A stretch of DNA of 25,906 bases from Didymodactylos carnosus (GCA_905250885.1 CAJNOQ010002152.1:1-25906), one strand, 5' to 3'; numbered from the stretch's first letter, positions 7,901-19,478 are shown. The notes: generated by a model from the letters alone, not told the origin. Program-made: numbers and translations.

Positions 7901-8623
7901 TTATTCATGCGATAGTGGTTGATTCATTTGAAGGAGAAGAAAATCGATCTGGTCGCTTTGTTCCAAAAGGAGAAGCTCTTGGTCGTTTCGTTCTTCCTGT
8001 TTGGCTTGTGCGAATCGTTCTTCGGCTTCGATATTCTCCTGTTGTTCAGTTTCATCGCTTAGAAGTTGGAGGTGTTCGAGAACGGCAAAGCCTTCGTATT
8101 CAATGAGTTGTTCTTGCTCCCATCTTTCTCTTGAATTGATTGCTCTCGAGTTGTATGCATCCAACAGTATCTCCTCGATGGCAGAATCAAGTGCTTCTCG
8201 CCTTGGATCATAAGTCTCCCATAGGTTCTCGAATATATCGTGTGAATGTCTTTCTCTCTGGTGCCCTCGAGTGTAGCTCGTACGTGGTGGATCACGAGAC
8301 GGCGATCGAGGAATCCAACGTTGTTGTTCTCGCTGTCGCTGCTGATGTAGCATGTCTCGTCGTCGCTCTCTTTGTCGTTGTCGTCGTCGCTGACGTTGCC
8401 TTCGTCTGGCTAGTTGCCTGGTGGTCGGATTATTCGGAGGCGCGACATTTGGAACTGTCCGAGTTGCGTCGACGACAATCGTTGTTGTCGCGACTTCCAA
8501 CAACGGTTGACTCGTAGTCACAACGGCCATGGTTAATAGCTGATTAATATTCGTATCGGTAGGCTGGTTGCTCATCGAAGATTCGAACGGCACATGACCG
8601 AGTCGACTATGCTGGTCACACAT
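7901..8623 (-). CDS. Arginine-rich / Glu-Gln coiled-coil Terminon protein (240 aa)
   Basis: A single open frame from ATG at 8623. Order of parts: a Thr/Asn/Pro-rich N-terminus (1-65), a strongly basic Arg/Gln tract (about 68-100, RRRQRQRRRQRQRERRRD) that could bind RNA or act as a nuclear signal, a linker, then an acidic, Gln/Glu-rich helical C-terminal half (about 130-235) with RERWEQEQLIEYEGFAVLEHL. A clean intron (8699-8625, GTGAGT...GATAG) ends one base before the ATG, so there is probably a short 5' untranslated exon. A broken homologue lies in unit 1 (3598-4480). It follows the RT gene. Function unknown; a structural or nucleic-acid-binding role is inference from composition. Confidence 0.75.
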   Translation of the reverse strand: MCDQHSRLGHVPFESSMSNQPTDTNINQLLTMAVVTTSQPLLEVATTTIVVDATRTVPNVAPPNNPTTRQLARRRQRQRRRQRQRERRRDMLHQQRQREQQRWIPRSPSRDPPRTSYTRGHQRERHSHDIFENLWETYDPRREALDSAIEEILLDAYNSRAINSRERWEQEQLIEYEGFAVLEHLQLLSDETEQQENIEAEERFAQAKQEERNDQELLLLEQSDQIDFLLLQMNQPLSHE

Positions 8624-9005
8624 CCTATCGAAATGGTAAAGACGAGAGAGTGAATCATCATCCCCTCTTCAAACATTCTTTCCAACGGTGGATACTCACT
8701 TGGAATCGTTCGGGATTCAGACGAATGCAAAAGACTACCGGTTGGAGAAATCTTAAAGAATACTGTGTATATCTAAAATAGAGAGGGAAAAGGATGAATG
8801 ATCTTCTTGGACAAGTTCCACAAAGGAATAGAGACTTAAGCAAGGAATTATTCACGGAAGACTAATGCTACAAGTTCGCTGAAGAAGATGAAAGAGAAAC
8901 ACATGAATGACAAGAAACACGTACAGAAAGGAAGCATCTATGAGTTCTGTGTCCTGTTCTAGTTCTCATCCAAGTTGCATTGTTGTCGAGAGCTAGCCAG
9001 GCTGG
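8624..9005 (-). other. Spacer between RT and arginine-rich gene with a 5' UTR intron
   Basis: It contains the intron 8699-8625 just upstream of the arginine-rich gene. The flanking sequence has no supportable coding function. Confidence 0.45.
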
Positions 9006-12000
9006 CTATTCGTTCACCAGAAACGTTCGAGCAGGCTTTTTCTTCACCAAGCGATGTTCCAGCGGCGTATTGGTCCGTGTTCCAACGATGAGTCGAACAT
9101 CTTTCACACGCGACTGATCATGAACATAGTAGCTTTGCCATAGACGACGAAATTCTTGTCGGTAGTGTGCCGTTGGACCACTTTCGAAATGGTAATGAAC
9201 GATCAATTTAGTTCGGTCCCATGACTTTTTCACGGGGAGATATGTTGCCTGACCATCGATGTTATCAGATAGTTGCCGCCGTTTCTTCTCTTGTCTGGTT
9301 GGTTGATTGAGAAGTCTCACGTGTAATCGCTGATAGCAGGTAACATCGAGAAGTTTCCAGACCGGCAGCGCGTGATTCGCACAGAAGAAACGCTTGAAAT
9401 GATAGTCGACAAATGACAACGGATAGCCACTGGTGAGTAAAGTCAGTTCGAACTTCAGTCGTTCGCAATCAAAGTCTTGCACGTTGGAGCTGTAACGAAC
9501 AGCACGAACTAGACCACCATAAATAATGTTCCGATTGGTACTTCGAGGATGATCAGATGAGAACGGGAGAATACACGGTTCAGCAGCTGGTTTGTGAAAT
9601 ACGGTGGTTTTCAATTGACCATCCTGGTTTGCGATGCAGACATCGAGAAAGTCGACGGCCTTTGCTATTGCATAAGTGATACCGATATTCGAATCCCTCT
9701 GTTTGGCCTTCTCCAGCTCGGCCACCACTTGTTCGTATGATAGATTAGTAGTCATAAAGACATCGTCGATGTATCTAGTTAAAGCGAGACAGACAACGTG
9801 CTGGTACTTCATCTAGATAATAATCTATACTTACCGTCCGTAGAGTTCATTGTGACGTTGTTGGTGTTCGATCAAAGGTTGTTCCCACTCTAGCATGTAG
9901 ATATTAGCCAAGGCCATGGTGAATGGTGATCCCATGGCACCTCCTTTGATCTGTTTGTAGTACTTTGTACCGTAAGCGAAACAATTGGTATCCAATACTA
10001 AGCGTGCGAGACGCAGGATCGTATCGATCTTCAGATTTCCTATCGAACCATTCTTCAGATGTTTCGATAAGAATCTCCCCAAGGCTTCGATAGCACCATT
10101 CCGTGGGATCATCGTGTACAAATCAGAGACGTCAAAAATAACAAAATGGGTTGTTTCTGACAAGCGACCCTCATTTTTGTATTGTTCCAACTGACGAATG
10201 ACATCGATACCGCTGATGTAAGTTGTTCGTCGTGCCACTTTCAGATAGAGACACGATAAAAGCTCGTTGAGAAAGTTGGAAACACACAACACTGGAGATC
10301 GTTGATAGGACATGATCGGTCGTAGTGGCACATCGGGCTGAGGAGAAAAGAAACGGACAGCAGATGACAGTCAATGAATCTCTCGATTAGAAGCTTACTT
10401 TGTGTGCTTTGGGAATGAAGTATAGATGAGGTAATTCACACTTTGCTCGGTCAGGCATCATTAGTTTCCATTGTTCCAGAGTAATGGCCTTCTTCTCTTT
10501 CAGATGATTCAGTAAGGACAAGACAGAACTTAGAATATCGGCATATGGATTGATACCAGTGACAATCTCTTCGTAAGCTCTGGTCTTGGTCATATAATTC
10601 AATGCTTTCTGATCGAATTCATCCTTGTCGCATATGTAAAACACTTTGCTTTTGTCTGTGCGTCGGATGATGGCATTGGCACTCTTCAGTTTTCGTTGAA
10701 TACTGAGGACAAGTTGGTTTTCTCGTTTAGCTCGAGCCAGTGACTTGGCTGATACTGGCGCGGAATGAAGGCGATAAAGAGCAGCTTTGCTCTCGCTGAA
10801 GAAATCTTTTGCACGTTGATCGGAGGCTGACATACAGTACGTGCCGAGACAACCACTCGTTCTCGCACGGATCTGTTCAAATTCTTTGTTGACGAGTGTG
10901 TCGATGGGTTTGCCTGAGAAACGACTTTGCAGAGGAGTAATATATTTCGGTAGACAAGCCAACAGTGTTTGTTCTTCTATGGTCAGTTGTATATCGACGG
11001 TGATCATGGCTCGTGATGGGAGAATATCGATGGCGATGGTTTGAGTGCTCCGACGGCTTAATGCCCAGCAGTTTCTTCGATGTTTACTGCCGCCGGAGCG
11101 TGGTCGAAAAAAGGCAATGTGTGTTTCATTCTCTGTTCACTTTGGTGGACCATGATACTTTGCCGTTGTTGAACGATATCCAATATTGATTTGCATGACG
11201 ACGATGCGTCTGTTGTTGGTTGAGAGAGCCAAGTCACTTCTATCTCTTTGTTCGCTTCTTGTGCACGAGATCGAACGAGTGCTTCCATAGTCTCGATGGT
11301 AAGGGCCATCATGTCGTATTTGTATTGTGCGATACGTTTCTGACGAGAAGCAGCTAACAGAGTTCGTTTCTCTTGATGGAAACCGGGCGTTGTGAGGATC
11401 TTCTCAATGTTATCGACAGAGTGATCGAGTAAATGATATGAATCGGGTAGCCGGTTGGTTTGAAGCCGCTGTTTCAATATCGCTACCTTTTCTCTCGCCC
11501 TCTGTTCAGCATCAGTGGTTTGCCAAATCAAATGCGCAGAAAGAATCTAAAGAAAACAAATCTTCACAACGACTTCTTCTTCAATCGAAATCGAACCTGC
11601 TCCTGCGTGGGTCGAAGGTCCCAGAAAGATTTGACTAAGCGAATATCATTGATGTCCAACGCTAGCGCTGCTTCTTTTCGTTTGAATCCGTCACGCAATC
11701 GCTGCTGACCCTTTTGTACAAATGAGAGAATAGCAACAGCTAAGCTACTCATAGCACGGTTCGTTGACTCGTCAGGCTTCATTAGTAACGGTAGCGGTTG
11801 CTGCAAGTATTCGTTTAACTTGGACTCGGCCATTGCTAACTTCTTTTGAATGGCTTTTTGTCGTTTTTGGATGTTCTTTTCGGTCTTACAATAAGGCCAT
11901 TGAATGTGACTTGAAGTGAGCGTTTTCTTCGGTAGCTGTGATAGCCAGCTTGCTTCAGTCATCGCCGTAGTCATGTACAGTTGCCAAAAGTCTTGTTCTA

Positions 12001-12668
12001 CTTTCCAGTGGCAGACCTCATTGGCTAGACGCGCACATCGTCGAGCATATCGTAGCATTGGCTCTGTTTCTAGCCATTGTTCGATGGTTGCTCGATCATC
12101 CTTCACTTCGTTCAATAAATGCTGTTTGAATACAGCATCGGGAACAGATAAAAAATTGGGAACATCATTCGACGATTCCCGTGTCGTGCCACCGAAGCGA
12201 TCAGTTTGCCACATTTCGCTCTCTCTATCATTCCTTCGTGGAGAAGAGCAAGGCTTCTTTGTTGTTGGTTGTGAAATCGATAAACGACTCAATGATTTGC
12301 TGAGCGCCTTTTCATCTGTTGCTTGCAAGTTTCGTTTCCGTTTGTTGACATTCACTTGTTCTTGCTCGGTGTGTGTCACTTCCTATTCAAATAGAACCAT
12401 CCTACATGTGTAACAGATGAGTTAGTCTCACTTGATCAATCGATGACATTCGTGTTTCGTCTAAATCATCGGCAGTGATGTCTTCTTCTTCTTCTTGTTC
12501 TTGATCCGGTGCGAGATCTGTTTGACCTTGAAGTAGCTGCTGAATGGTCGCATCGGTGAAGCCTGCTTTTCGAAGCTTGGCTCTGTATCGTTGCAGTTGT
12601 CGATTTCCCCTTCGCTTTCTTTTTGGTTTCTCCAACGGCTGTCGTTGTTCATTTGTCGTGGGATTCAT
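9006..12668 (-). CDS. Athena-type Penelope-like reverse transcriptase, five or more exons
   Basis: Introns seen: 12431-12383 (49 nt), 11596-11547 (50), 10398-10338 (61) and 9834-9775 (60), all GT...AG with matching phase. The N-terminal part starts basic (KPKRKRRGNRQLQRYR), has an acidic stretch, then a long helical region unique to Athena. The RT core follows: HLYFIPKAHK | PDVPLRPIMS, motif A FDVSDLYTMIP, motif B GGAMGSPFTMALANIYM, motif C YIDDVF and a following FLDVCI. The C-terminus is the usual Penelope-like thumb and linker, with no GIY-YIG domain attached. Metal-binding aspartates of motifs A and C are present, so the core looks catalytic. The whole copy may carry about one break. The first exon is uncertain; ATG 12668 is the simplest start, but a spliced upstream exon (about 12762-12691) also reads open. 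Role: copying element RNA onto chromosome ends. Confidence 0.88.
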
Positions 12669-13122
12669 GGGAAATGAATTCTATCTCTAACCTTGCGTTT
12701 CGTTCGTTGAATATCACGAGAACTGATGTCGTTGCTTGTAGTAGATTCGAGCAAAGCTGTGATCTAAAATGAAACATACTGTAAGCATGGGTGGAACGAT
12801 GTGATCCAGTGTGTTCATTTTATTTGTATAGATGAAGGAGACAATGGGGAGAAAAGCACAAAATATCTGCCTCCCACTTCAGCTTCCCTGTTTTTCCTGT
12901 TGATGGAAAATCGAAGGCGCATTTCTACCATCCACATACCCAAACACTGTAACCTGGAATCAATCTATGACTAATATGAAAAGGCAAAAGACGAAAGAAA
13001 TGATCTGAAACAACACAAAACGAAAATCTCGAGGACTGTGAAACGAGAAGATATTTATATCTAGATGTCGATGGGAATGTTTCTCGTCTGGTTATTCTTG
13101 TTACTAATCATATTGTCCAGCA
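12669..13122 (-). other. Upstream region of the RT gene
   Basis: A splice acceptor-like CATTTTAG ends near 12763. The next ~72 nt read open (ITALLESTTSNDISSRDIQR...) into a GTTAGAG donor that could splice at an AG about 53 nt downstream, inside the annotated first exon. This would give the RT an alternative N-terminus. The rest, to 13122, shows no gene. Confidence 0.35.
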
Positions 13123-13583
13123 TCACGCTTTAGCTGGTCCAGAATCGATGAAATCGTTTTCAATTGATTCTAATATTGAATCCAGAGCTTGTTGTATTGT
13201 ATCCGCTTGTTCCATGTCGCCTGGTTTATTGATATTCGTTTGCTTTGGTGCATGTACAGTCCAGACTTGCATCTGAGTGGCCAGTTCTTCATCGATGGGC
13301 TGCTCGGAACCATTCTGTTGTTGTTGTGCTTTCTGTTCCTTTCGTTCGCGTCGTCGTTGACGTTGGCGTCGACGCTTCTCTTTCCGTTTCGTCACATGGT
13401 TCTGTACCTAGAGCAGAGCAGTCAGTTCATGATCACCTTTCACCACAGACATTGTACCGATTGGGAAGCCTTGAAACTAGTTTTGCCACGAATAGATTGG
13501 TATTGGCCCACTTTCCAGTAATATGCGTTGTGGACCGATAGATGCATCGGTCGACAGACAATCGGATCGTTCTCCGTATCCAT
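13123..13583 (-). CDS. Small arginine-rich protein (136 aa, two exons)
   Basis: Exon 13583-13458 (42 codons), intron 13457-13408 (50 nt, GTACAATG...CTCTAG), exon 13407-13123. The ATG follows a splice acceptor-like ATTGTAG by five bases. The N-terminal exon reads MDTENDPIVCRPMHLSV and ends with FKASQS. The second exon opens with a dense basic run (KRKEKRRRQRQRRRERKEQK), then Gln-rich and acidic sequence. The basic run resembles that of the 240-aa gene downstream of the RT, so the two may be related or serve the same purpose (RNA binding or nuclear entry). No catalytic domain. It lies just upstream of the RT gene. Confidence 0.65.
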
Positions 13584-13803
13584 CGACGCTACAATACGAA
13601 CAAGTCTTCACCTTTCATCAATTCTCTCAGACAAAAACATACTCAAGTTGGATGACTGAAAATTGATATTGATCGAGAAAGACATTTAGTTTTATCTGAC
13701 AAAAATCTGAAAAGAACAAACAAAAGGATAGATGAGAGAGGTCTTTTCACAACATCAGATGGGTTCAAGTTCTCTTTATTCTTTATTTTCAGTCATCCAT
13801 TCA

Positions 13804-14232
13804 TCAATCAAGTACTGTGGAAGGCGGATTAATGATCACCACAGCACTATAGCTGAGTGTTGGTTCCTCAGCCAGTATCCATTCCATGATCCGATGGTAG
13901 GGATAACGTCGGTTAGGCCGATTGAGAAAATCACGAATGAGCCGCTCGATTCGTTGGAAGAGTTCGTCTTCTGCGTGTTTCTCCGACCGTGTGTACTGCA
14001 CTAAGATCGGTCGCGGTGGTGTCCCTGGTGTTCGTGGTGTTGATGTAGCAATGGGCACTGGTGCTGGTGATGGCAACACCATATCACTACCCATGACCTG
14101 TTGTTGTTGTTGCCGTTGTTGCGGATCTGCTGGTGAAGTAAAGGATGCTGTCCATTGATGCCACCAGCGACTTTGACCATCTCGCGAAAGATTGCCAGTG
14201 CTACCGGATTGATTTTGATCACGTTCTGCCAT
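13804..14232 (-). CDS. Unknown 142-aa protein
   Basis: A single-exon frame from ATG 14232, 18 bases after a splice acceptor-like TTATCTAG. The N-terminus is polar with Trp (SRWWHQWTASF), followed by a poly-Gln run, a Pro/Thr-rich linker (PRTPGTPPRP), and a C-terminal helical part (DELFQRIERLIRDFLNRPNR). That C-terminal part shows faint similarity to the end of the 183-aa gene at 23825-24526. No known domain. It lies between the stand-alone RT-N-terminal-like gene and the basic 136-aa gene. Confidence 0.6.
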   Translation of the reverse strand: MAERDQNQSGSTGNLSRDGQSRWWHQWTASFTSPADPQQRQQQQQVMGSDMVLPSPAPVPIATSTPRTPGTPPRPILVQYTRSEKHAEDELFQRIERLIRDFLNRPNRRYPYHRIMEWILAEEPTLSYSAVVIINPPSTVLD

Positions 14233-14736
14233 TGTTCTTTAATCGAATATCTAGATAAAAGTATGCATGGATACATCAGCAACGTAACAAAGGCACTGAC
14301 TAGTTTTCTTGAATGGTTGGTCGCTCAGGGAATGATTCGAATATTACAAATCTAGAAATAGAGACATGAAACTCATCCATAGAATAACTTGAATCTGTAT
14401 TAATGAGTTTGAGTTTATTCATCGACTCTATTATTGTACATAGGTATAGTTTACAGGAAGGAGCTTTTCAGTCAAAATCATTCCAATAGCCGTCTTGATC
14501 ATTGTGTGTGCAGGAAGAAGTGGATGGATCCTTTGCTTCTCTAAAAAGATAGTGAACGTGACCTTTCGACCTGACTATGACTCTCACCAAGTGGTATTCG
14601 TATGATTGTACCACCCTTTTGAAGATGACTGGAGAAAGTTCTTCTCAGGAAGCGTCTTATCTGAAAAATCAATCACACGGATGAACTATTTTTAATTCAA
14701 GAGGATATGCTTTCAGAAGCAGGTATGAATGATAGG
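14233..14736. other. Intergenic stretch, nothing supported
   Basis: No open frame with coding character on either strand. It contains TATCTAG and TTCTAG acceptor-like motifs but no clear donor. Confidence 0.4.
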
Positions 14737-16122
14737 TTATTTTTCGTAAAATTCATGCAAGATCACGATGGGAATCTTGTTGAGAAACTCCATCTTCTGT
14801 TCATAGATAGTTCGGATACAGTGAGCAATATTCATCTGTCGTTGTTCGATCAGTTGCAGCATCGTCGGTGACAAACGGTCGTTGTCAGATAGTCGACGGT
14901 CCTCGAGCCACAGTTCAGCCATGAAGCCATCCAGTTCTCGTTGTGCATGTTCTTTGTGAATGGCAGAAGCGGTGATCATGACGCTATTCAAGTCGAATTT
15001 TGCCCGATCGATGACTTTCAAGTATTGCCGCATCAGAGTGGCACGCAGCAGTGGATCAGGCACCCTCTTGATGGTATTCGGTGCTTTGGCTCCCAAGATC
15101 AAGCACAGTTTCGGTAGTTTCTTGTAATAGACATATTCTTCGAACAAGTAGCACTCTCGATCAGCCTTGCGTTTGGCACATGCCAGTTGACAGATACGAT
15201 TTGCTTTGCCAATCTATGAACGAGAATTCGACTTTAACAGTAGAGAGAGGGCAAGCATACCTGTTCTTGCGTGGATTTTTGTTTCACATATTGTAGCTGC
15301 ATGAAGCGATCGATGTAGTCGTACTTGATGAGGGTGATGATAGTGTCGAAGTAGACGTTCACCGCGGGCAGTGCGTGTTTGCGCACTAACTCTTCGATTA
15401 GATAAGCCAGAGCAGGCGTAAACAGTGGCATTTCGCTTTTCAGTGCATCGAATTGAGTCAAATACTGATGATGCTGTTCGTCCAAATATGCAAGGTATTT
15501 CTTCACTGATTCGACGTGCCTTTCATACTCCATCGTATCACCTTCAACGATCTTGGCAAAAGCTCTGGCCAAACTGAAGGAATGCAGATAAGTGGGCCAA
15601 TAGTGCAACTCTGTCTCTTCGTCTTGCCGTCGTGACGGATGTGACTTCTCCAGTTGTCCAGTGCCTGATTGTAAATAGGTGGTCCAAAGTTGTTTGTGTA
15701 GACTGATGATGGACATTTTGTAGCTGAGCAGAGTTAATTGTTCTAATTCCAAAGGATCGAATGGACTGGCATAATGGGTGAGTTCGCGGAAGAAGACGAA
15801 TCTGAAGGTCGAAGTATAGGATAATAGGCAGCAGGGTTTCTTGTCGAGAAGGAATTCTGTGTTGTTGCTGTTGTCGTTAGCTGTCCCTGGCACAAAGATG
15901 GTATTGGGACGGACGGCTGGTGGCCATAGTTCATGTGCCATGTTCTCCAAGGTTGGATTGGACATTGTTCGTTCTAAATCTTGTCCTTCTTGCTCCAGAT
16001 CAGACCTCAGTTCGTGAAAGAGATCATCGAAGTCAGTGGCTGTTGCCTTCTAAAGATGAACACGATTTTTCTCTGGCGTAGTAACAGAACGGATGCCTTA
16101 CTGAAGTGGTCACGTCAGCCAT
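14737..16122 (-). CDS. Stand-alone relative of the Athena RT N-terminal region (428 aa, three exons)
   Basis: Exon 16122-16102 (MADVTTS), intron 16101-16050 (52 nt), exon 16049-15261, intron 15260-15214 (47 nt), exon 15213-14737 ending in ...VILHEFYEK. All junctions are GT...AG and the phase is continuous. It is mostly helical. It aligns with the region before the RT core in both RT-type genes of this unit: for example LQSGTGQL with LQSGKGEL of the RT-like gene, and MLQLIEQRQMNIAHCIRTIY with LHHLIERRLKNITDKLRDIY. It contains no RT motifs at all. Its second intron falls after TQEQ, exactly where the Athena RT has an intron after TQEQ, in the same phase. It is therefore a duplicated N-terminal domain living as its own gene, perhaps a partner or assembly factor of the RT (inference). 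Confidence 0.8.
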
Positions 16123-16240
16123 TGTACACTATCTAAAATTCAAAAGAAACAATCAATTCAATCATCCTAATTTGTTATTCATCACTGATCCAAAATCTGT
16201 TTATGTCATATTCGATAGTGAAAACGATAGAAAAAAGTGG

Positions 16241-18024
16241 CTACAAAAGAGTGGTCATGTCTGGTCTCGATGCACTTGGCTGGATGATGGACGTTGGTGG
16301 ATGGTCGAGATCTCGGCACCAGGAAAGATCGTAGGCTTGACCATAGAGGCGTCGGGAACTTCCTCCAACGGGACAGATCATATTGAGTTTAGTTTCAGCA
16401 TGGATGATGAACAGGGTTTCGATCATGTATCGCAAGAGAGACGATCGATCATCAGGCACTAAACCAAAGAAGACTTGGTATACAGATGTTGTCGACCGAA
16501 GAAGATTCACTTACGAACAGCGATAATGAATACTTTGTACAGATCCAATGGAACAAAGGGCATCTGGTCACGATCGATGGAGAGTAGATGTCTGAAGAAG
16601 AAACGTTGCTGTTGTCGATCTTGATAGGAGAACATGAAGCCTGCTGATGGAAGTGGCACATGTTCAAGATAACGAACGAGTCGTTGGTCATCGATCACAC
16701 CGCTCTGCACGAGATGATCTATTTCGGATGCGCGTTCGAGAGGCTCCCCCAAACAGTTGAAATGGTTCATCATCGTTTCATTGCAAGGTCGAGGGATGAA
16801 ACACCAATACTGAGGATTACATTCGAGAAAGACACGCAGCGCCGATGGACACCGTGCAGCGTGTTGATAGAGACGCATCTTCTTTGCTCGTTCAAGCCTA
16901 GAAGAGAAATCTGTCCCCATGTACCAAGCTCAATCTCAGCGTACTCGTTGATGCTGTACGTCGGCATCCATCTTCGACAGACAGGCGAGCCAGTCAACCA
17001 TTCATGGATGATTCGATTGGCTTGCTCTCGGTGATCTAAATCACAGGATATTGGAGCGATTTTCCCGCTGACAGATGCATGCGACTAACAGGCCATGGCA
17101 TCGGAGAGCGTTCTCGCCGTGGAATCGACATAATCATAGTCACCACACAGACATGTCATCGCATAGATCAGATTCGATGTAGTACATGTCTAAACAGGAC
17201 ACATTTGCCATTGACTATCAGCTAAGACAATCCCTCTTGTACACCTACCGCAGGACAGTTGAGATAAGTGGTGTATCCATTCAGAAATCGATGCGCCGCA
17301 CTAGTCGTGAAGCTGATGACGGGCCACGGCTGACTCCTCCGGTCTGCGTTCAGTGGATGGCAGCATCGACACAACGGATGGGTGCATTGGCTTAACTTGT
17401 AGCTCGCTTCCGGCTCATCGTCGCCACAGAAGAGGCCGTCGAATGCTGATCGAGGCCAGGCACCTCGAAAGCAACATGTTTTCATGTAGAAGAGATCCAC
17501 GTCCATTTGCAAATAGAATTCAAGAAGCAGCACCATTTGACTTGAATCGAGAGCACTCCCACGCTCAGATGGAACGGAGCTACAAAGAATTCGTCGTTGG
17601 AAGCGATCGTACAATTGCAGAAAGTAGACACAATAACTCCGAAGTCGATCGGCATTGAACAGAAGGATGACTGGTTCCATCATGAAACGATCCGCCAGGG
17701 CTTCGATATCTCGCAGACCGATGCTGAATTGACTGGAATAGTCATAGTTCTCGAGAACGATCTGGGCTTCTGCTGTGTGAACAGCATTGCGCCGTTGTCT
17801 AATTTCATGTGACGAGAGACGAGAGGCTAGGAACACACGAGACATAGGAAAGTAAGGCAACTATTGATCAGCTTTTGCTGAATGCACATACCTGGGACAT
17901 TCGCCAGTAGTACATGCTTGTGCGCCACACAAGAGGCGGTTGGAAACAGAGGCAAATAGATATAGCGATCACTATCGCGAGAGTGAATGGTTTGTGACTG
18001 ATATCGATGCGAAGGACGAGCCAT
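16241..18024 (-). CDS. GIY-YIG-like protein (503 aa, six exons)
   Basis: Exons: 18024-17892, 17826-17249, 17189-17090, 17035-16925, 16886-16515, 16458-16241. The five introns are 65, 59, 54, 38 and 56 nt, all GT...AG and in phase; the 38-nt one is least certain. Exon 2 is Cys-rich near its end (CTHPLCRCCHP). Exon 3 and the start of exon 4 read CTTSNLIYAMTCLCGDYDYV...TLSDAMAYHRE, which follows the pattern of GIY-YIG nucleases of Penelope-like elements (Cys-x-T-x-N-x-IY, CxCG, YV/IG, R-T-L, HR). The match is partial: the second box reads YVD rather than YIG. Known Terminons carry separate GIY-YIG-like ORFs. The flanking regions are unrecognised. Probable role: DNA-end processing or cleavage, if active. 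Confidence 0.7.
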
Positions 18025-18256
18025 GATCGACGAGGAGTGCAGTTGAGGGAAATGACGGACGTCGACACTTAGCTATCTAGAAAGAAGAATGAAACAGCGG
18101 TAACAAACTGCAAGGATTTTCCCCATAGTTTCTTCTTCTTTTTTTCATCATGATGCAGTGAACAAGCAAAACAGAAACGAAAAGATCAGCAAGTTGAAAA
18201 TGGCGTCGATGTGATGAAGATAAGTTTCTTGACGCTTCATTATGATAATGACCGAG

Positions 18257-18511
18257 TCATTTGGACTGCTCATCGTCTTCTCGCACGGTAGCCAATGGTG
18301 CAACTTGGGACGGCAGAATTCGCACGGAATAGGATATCGATGATTGTGATGTTGGTATTCGGTAAGTCATCACCCGAGGCACCGCTGGTGGTGGAGGCGG
18401 TAGCTGGGGCTTCGTTGGTGTTGACGGAAAGAGACATTTCCGGCATCGATCGACGGGGGTCGGTTGACTCCCATCACTGGAGGATGACTTTTTCTTTCTT
18501 GACGCATCCAT
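18257..18511 (-). CDS. Small proline-rich basic-start protein (84 aa)
   Basis: Starts MDASRKKKSSSSDGSQPTPV, with a CxxC pair (DRCRKCLFP), then a run of five prolines, and ends in a Ser-rich acidic tail. The ATG lies 34 bases after a splice acceptor-like TTTTTTCTAG. It is probably a real small gene, because it sits in sequence with the others and has the same upstream signal, but length and composition give little power. Function unknown. Confidence 0.45.
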   Translation of the reverse strand: MDASRKKKSSSSDGSQPTPVDRCRKCLFPSTPTKPQLPPPPPAVPRVMTYRIPTSQSSISYSVRILPSQVAPLATVREDDEQSK

Positions 18512-18652
18512 TGGTTAATAGTAATATGTTCAAGGAGGGTACTAATCTAGAAAAAATGCAACGTGTTCAAATGTGGATTATTCGGGAATGACTGTGGCCC
18601 TAGAGAGATCTATCGTTTATTCACATGTTTGAAAACAAGAAAGATCCACTGA

Positions 18653-19220
18653 TCATGGCGATGGAGGTACTTTCCATGGTGAGAAAACGAAGCCGCGCAG
18701 TGGAGACATGTCGTCCCAAGGACAATAACTATGCACGACGCGGTAGTTTTCGATATCGAATCTCACATCCTGATACGTTCCTCCTTGTTCTTCTCCTTGT
18801 ACGGTGGATACTGTGTCATTGCGAGAGTGTTTCTGTGGTGGCGTCATTTCCAATTCTTCACGTCGTTCTCGTACTTGAGCAGCAATGAAGGTTGGTGAAT
18901 TCACGTTTGCATCACCAGCGTCCAGTACTTCGTCGTTTTCCACTTCAATCTAGAAAAATGAATTGCCACAACAAGGACTACCGGACGGCAATTACTTTGC
19001 ATCGCTCTAGCTTGATGTAGCATTGCATACAATCGTATAGATTGACAATCACCATCTTGTCTCGAAGTTGCTGGCTGTAATCGTTCACTTCGTGGTCGTC
19101 CGTTGTTGTGCTGATATCTGACGGCAGACGAGACTGAATATAGACTTGTGAATATTGTTGATCGTTCCGGTCGTTATCTTCATCAATGGCGTTTGCATCT
19201 ATTGCAGACAATGAATCCAT
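18653..19220 (-). CDS. Unknown acidic protein (173 aa, two exons)
   Basis: Exon 19220-18996 (75 codons, from MDSLSAIDANAIDEDNDR), intron 18995-18950 (46 nt, GTAATTGC...TTTTTCTAG), exon 18949-18653. The frame is in phase zero across the intron. The first half is acidic with a Cys pair (YDCMQCYIKLERCK). The second half has a charged helix (VRERREELEM) and ends with Trp/Pro-rich sequence (FSPWKVPPSP). No domain recognised. It lies just downstream of the exonuclease gene. Confidence 0.6.
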
Positions 19221-19478
19221 GACTGTTCGTGTTCGCTAATCCACTCTTCGACGATATTATCTACAACAAAACAGTATACCCATTATTCTTCAGTGTCACT
19301 CGGAGACACGACTGAAAGTATTCATTTCTGAAAAAAACGGACACACACACAGATTTACTATTTTAACTAACAAGGAAATGTACAATGAGAGGTCTATGTG
19401 ATCTGACCATTCGATCGATTCCTCCTAAAGAAGCAGAGCAGATGAAAATGTCTCAGCAGTGTACAGCATCACTTACGA

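Noticed and set aside
8140-8517. 125-codon + strand Val/Ala-rich frame
   Set aside because: Reverse strand of the arginine tract of the 240-aa gene; the hydrophobic runs are an artefact.
11916-12413. 165-codon + strand open frame
   Set aside because: Shadow of the Athena RT N-terminal exon.
16418-16456. CUGAUGA...GAAAC pattern on the minus strand resembling a hammerhead
   Set aside because: It lies inside a coding exon of the GIY-YIG-like gene, stem II is not flush with the core boxes, and no stem III or cleavage triplet follows.
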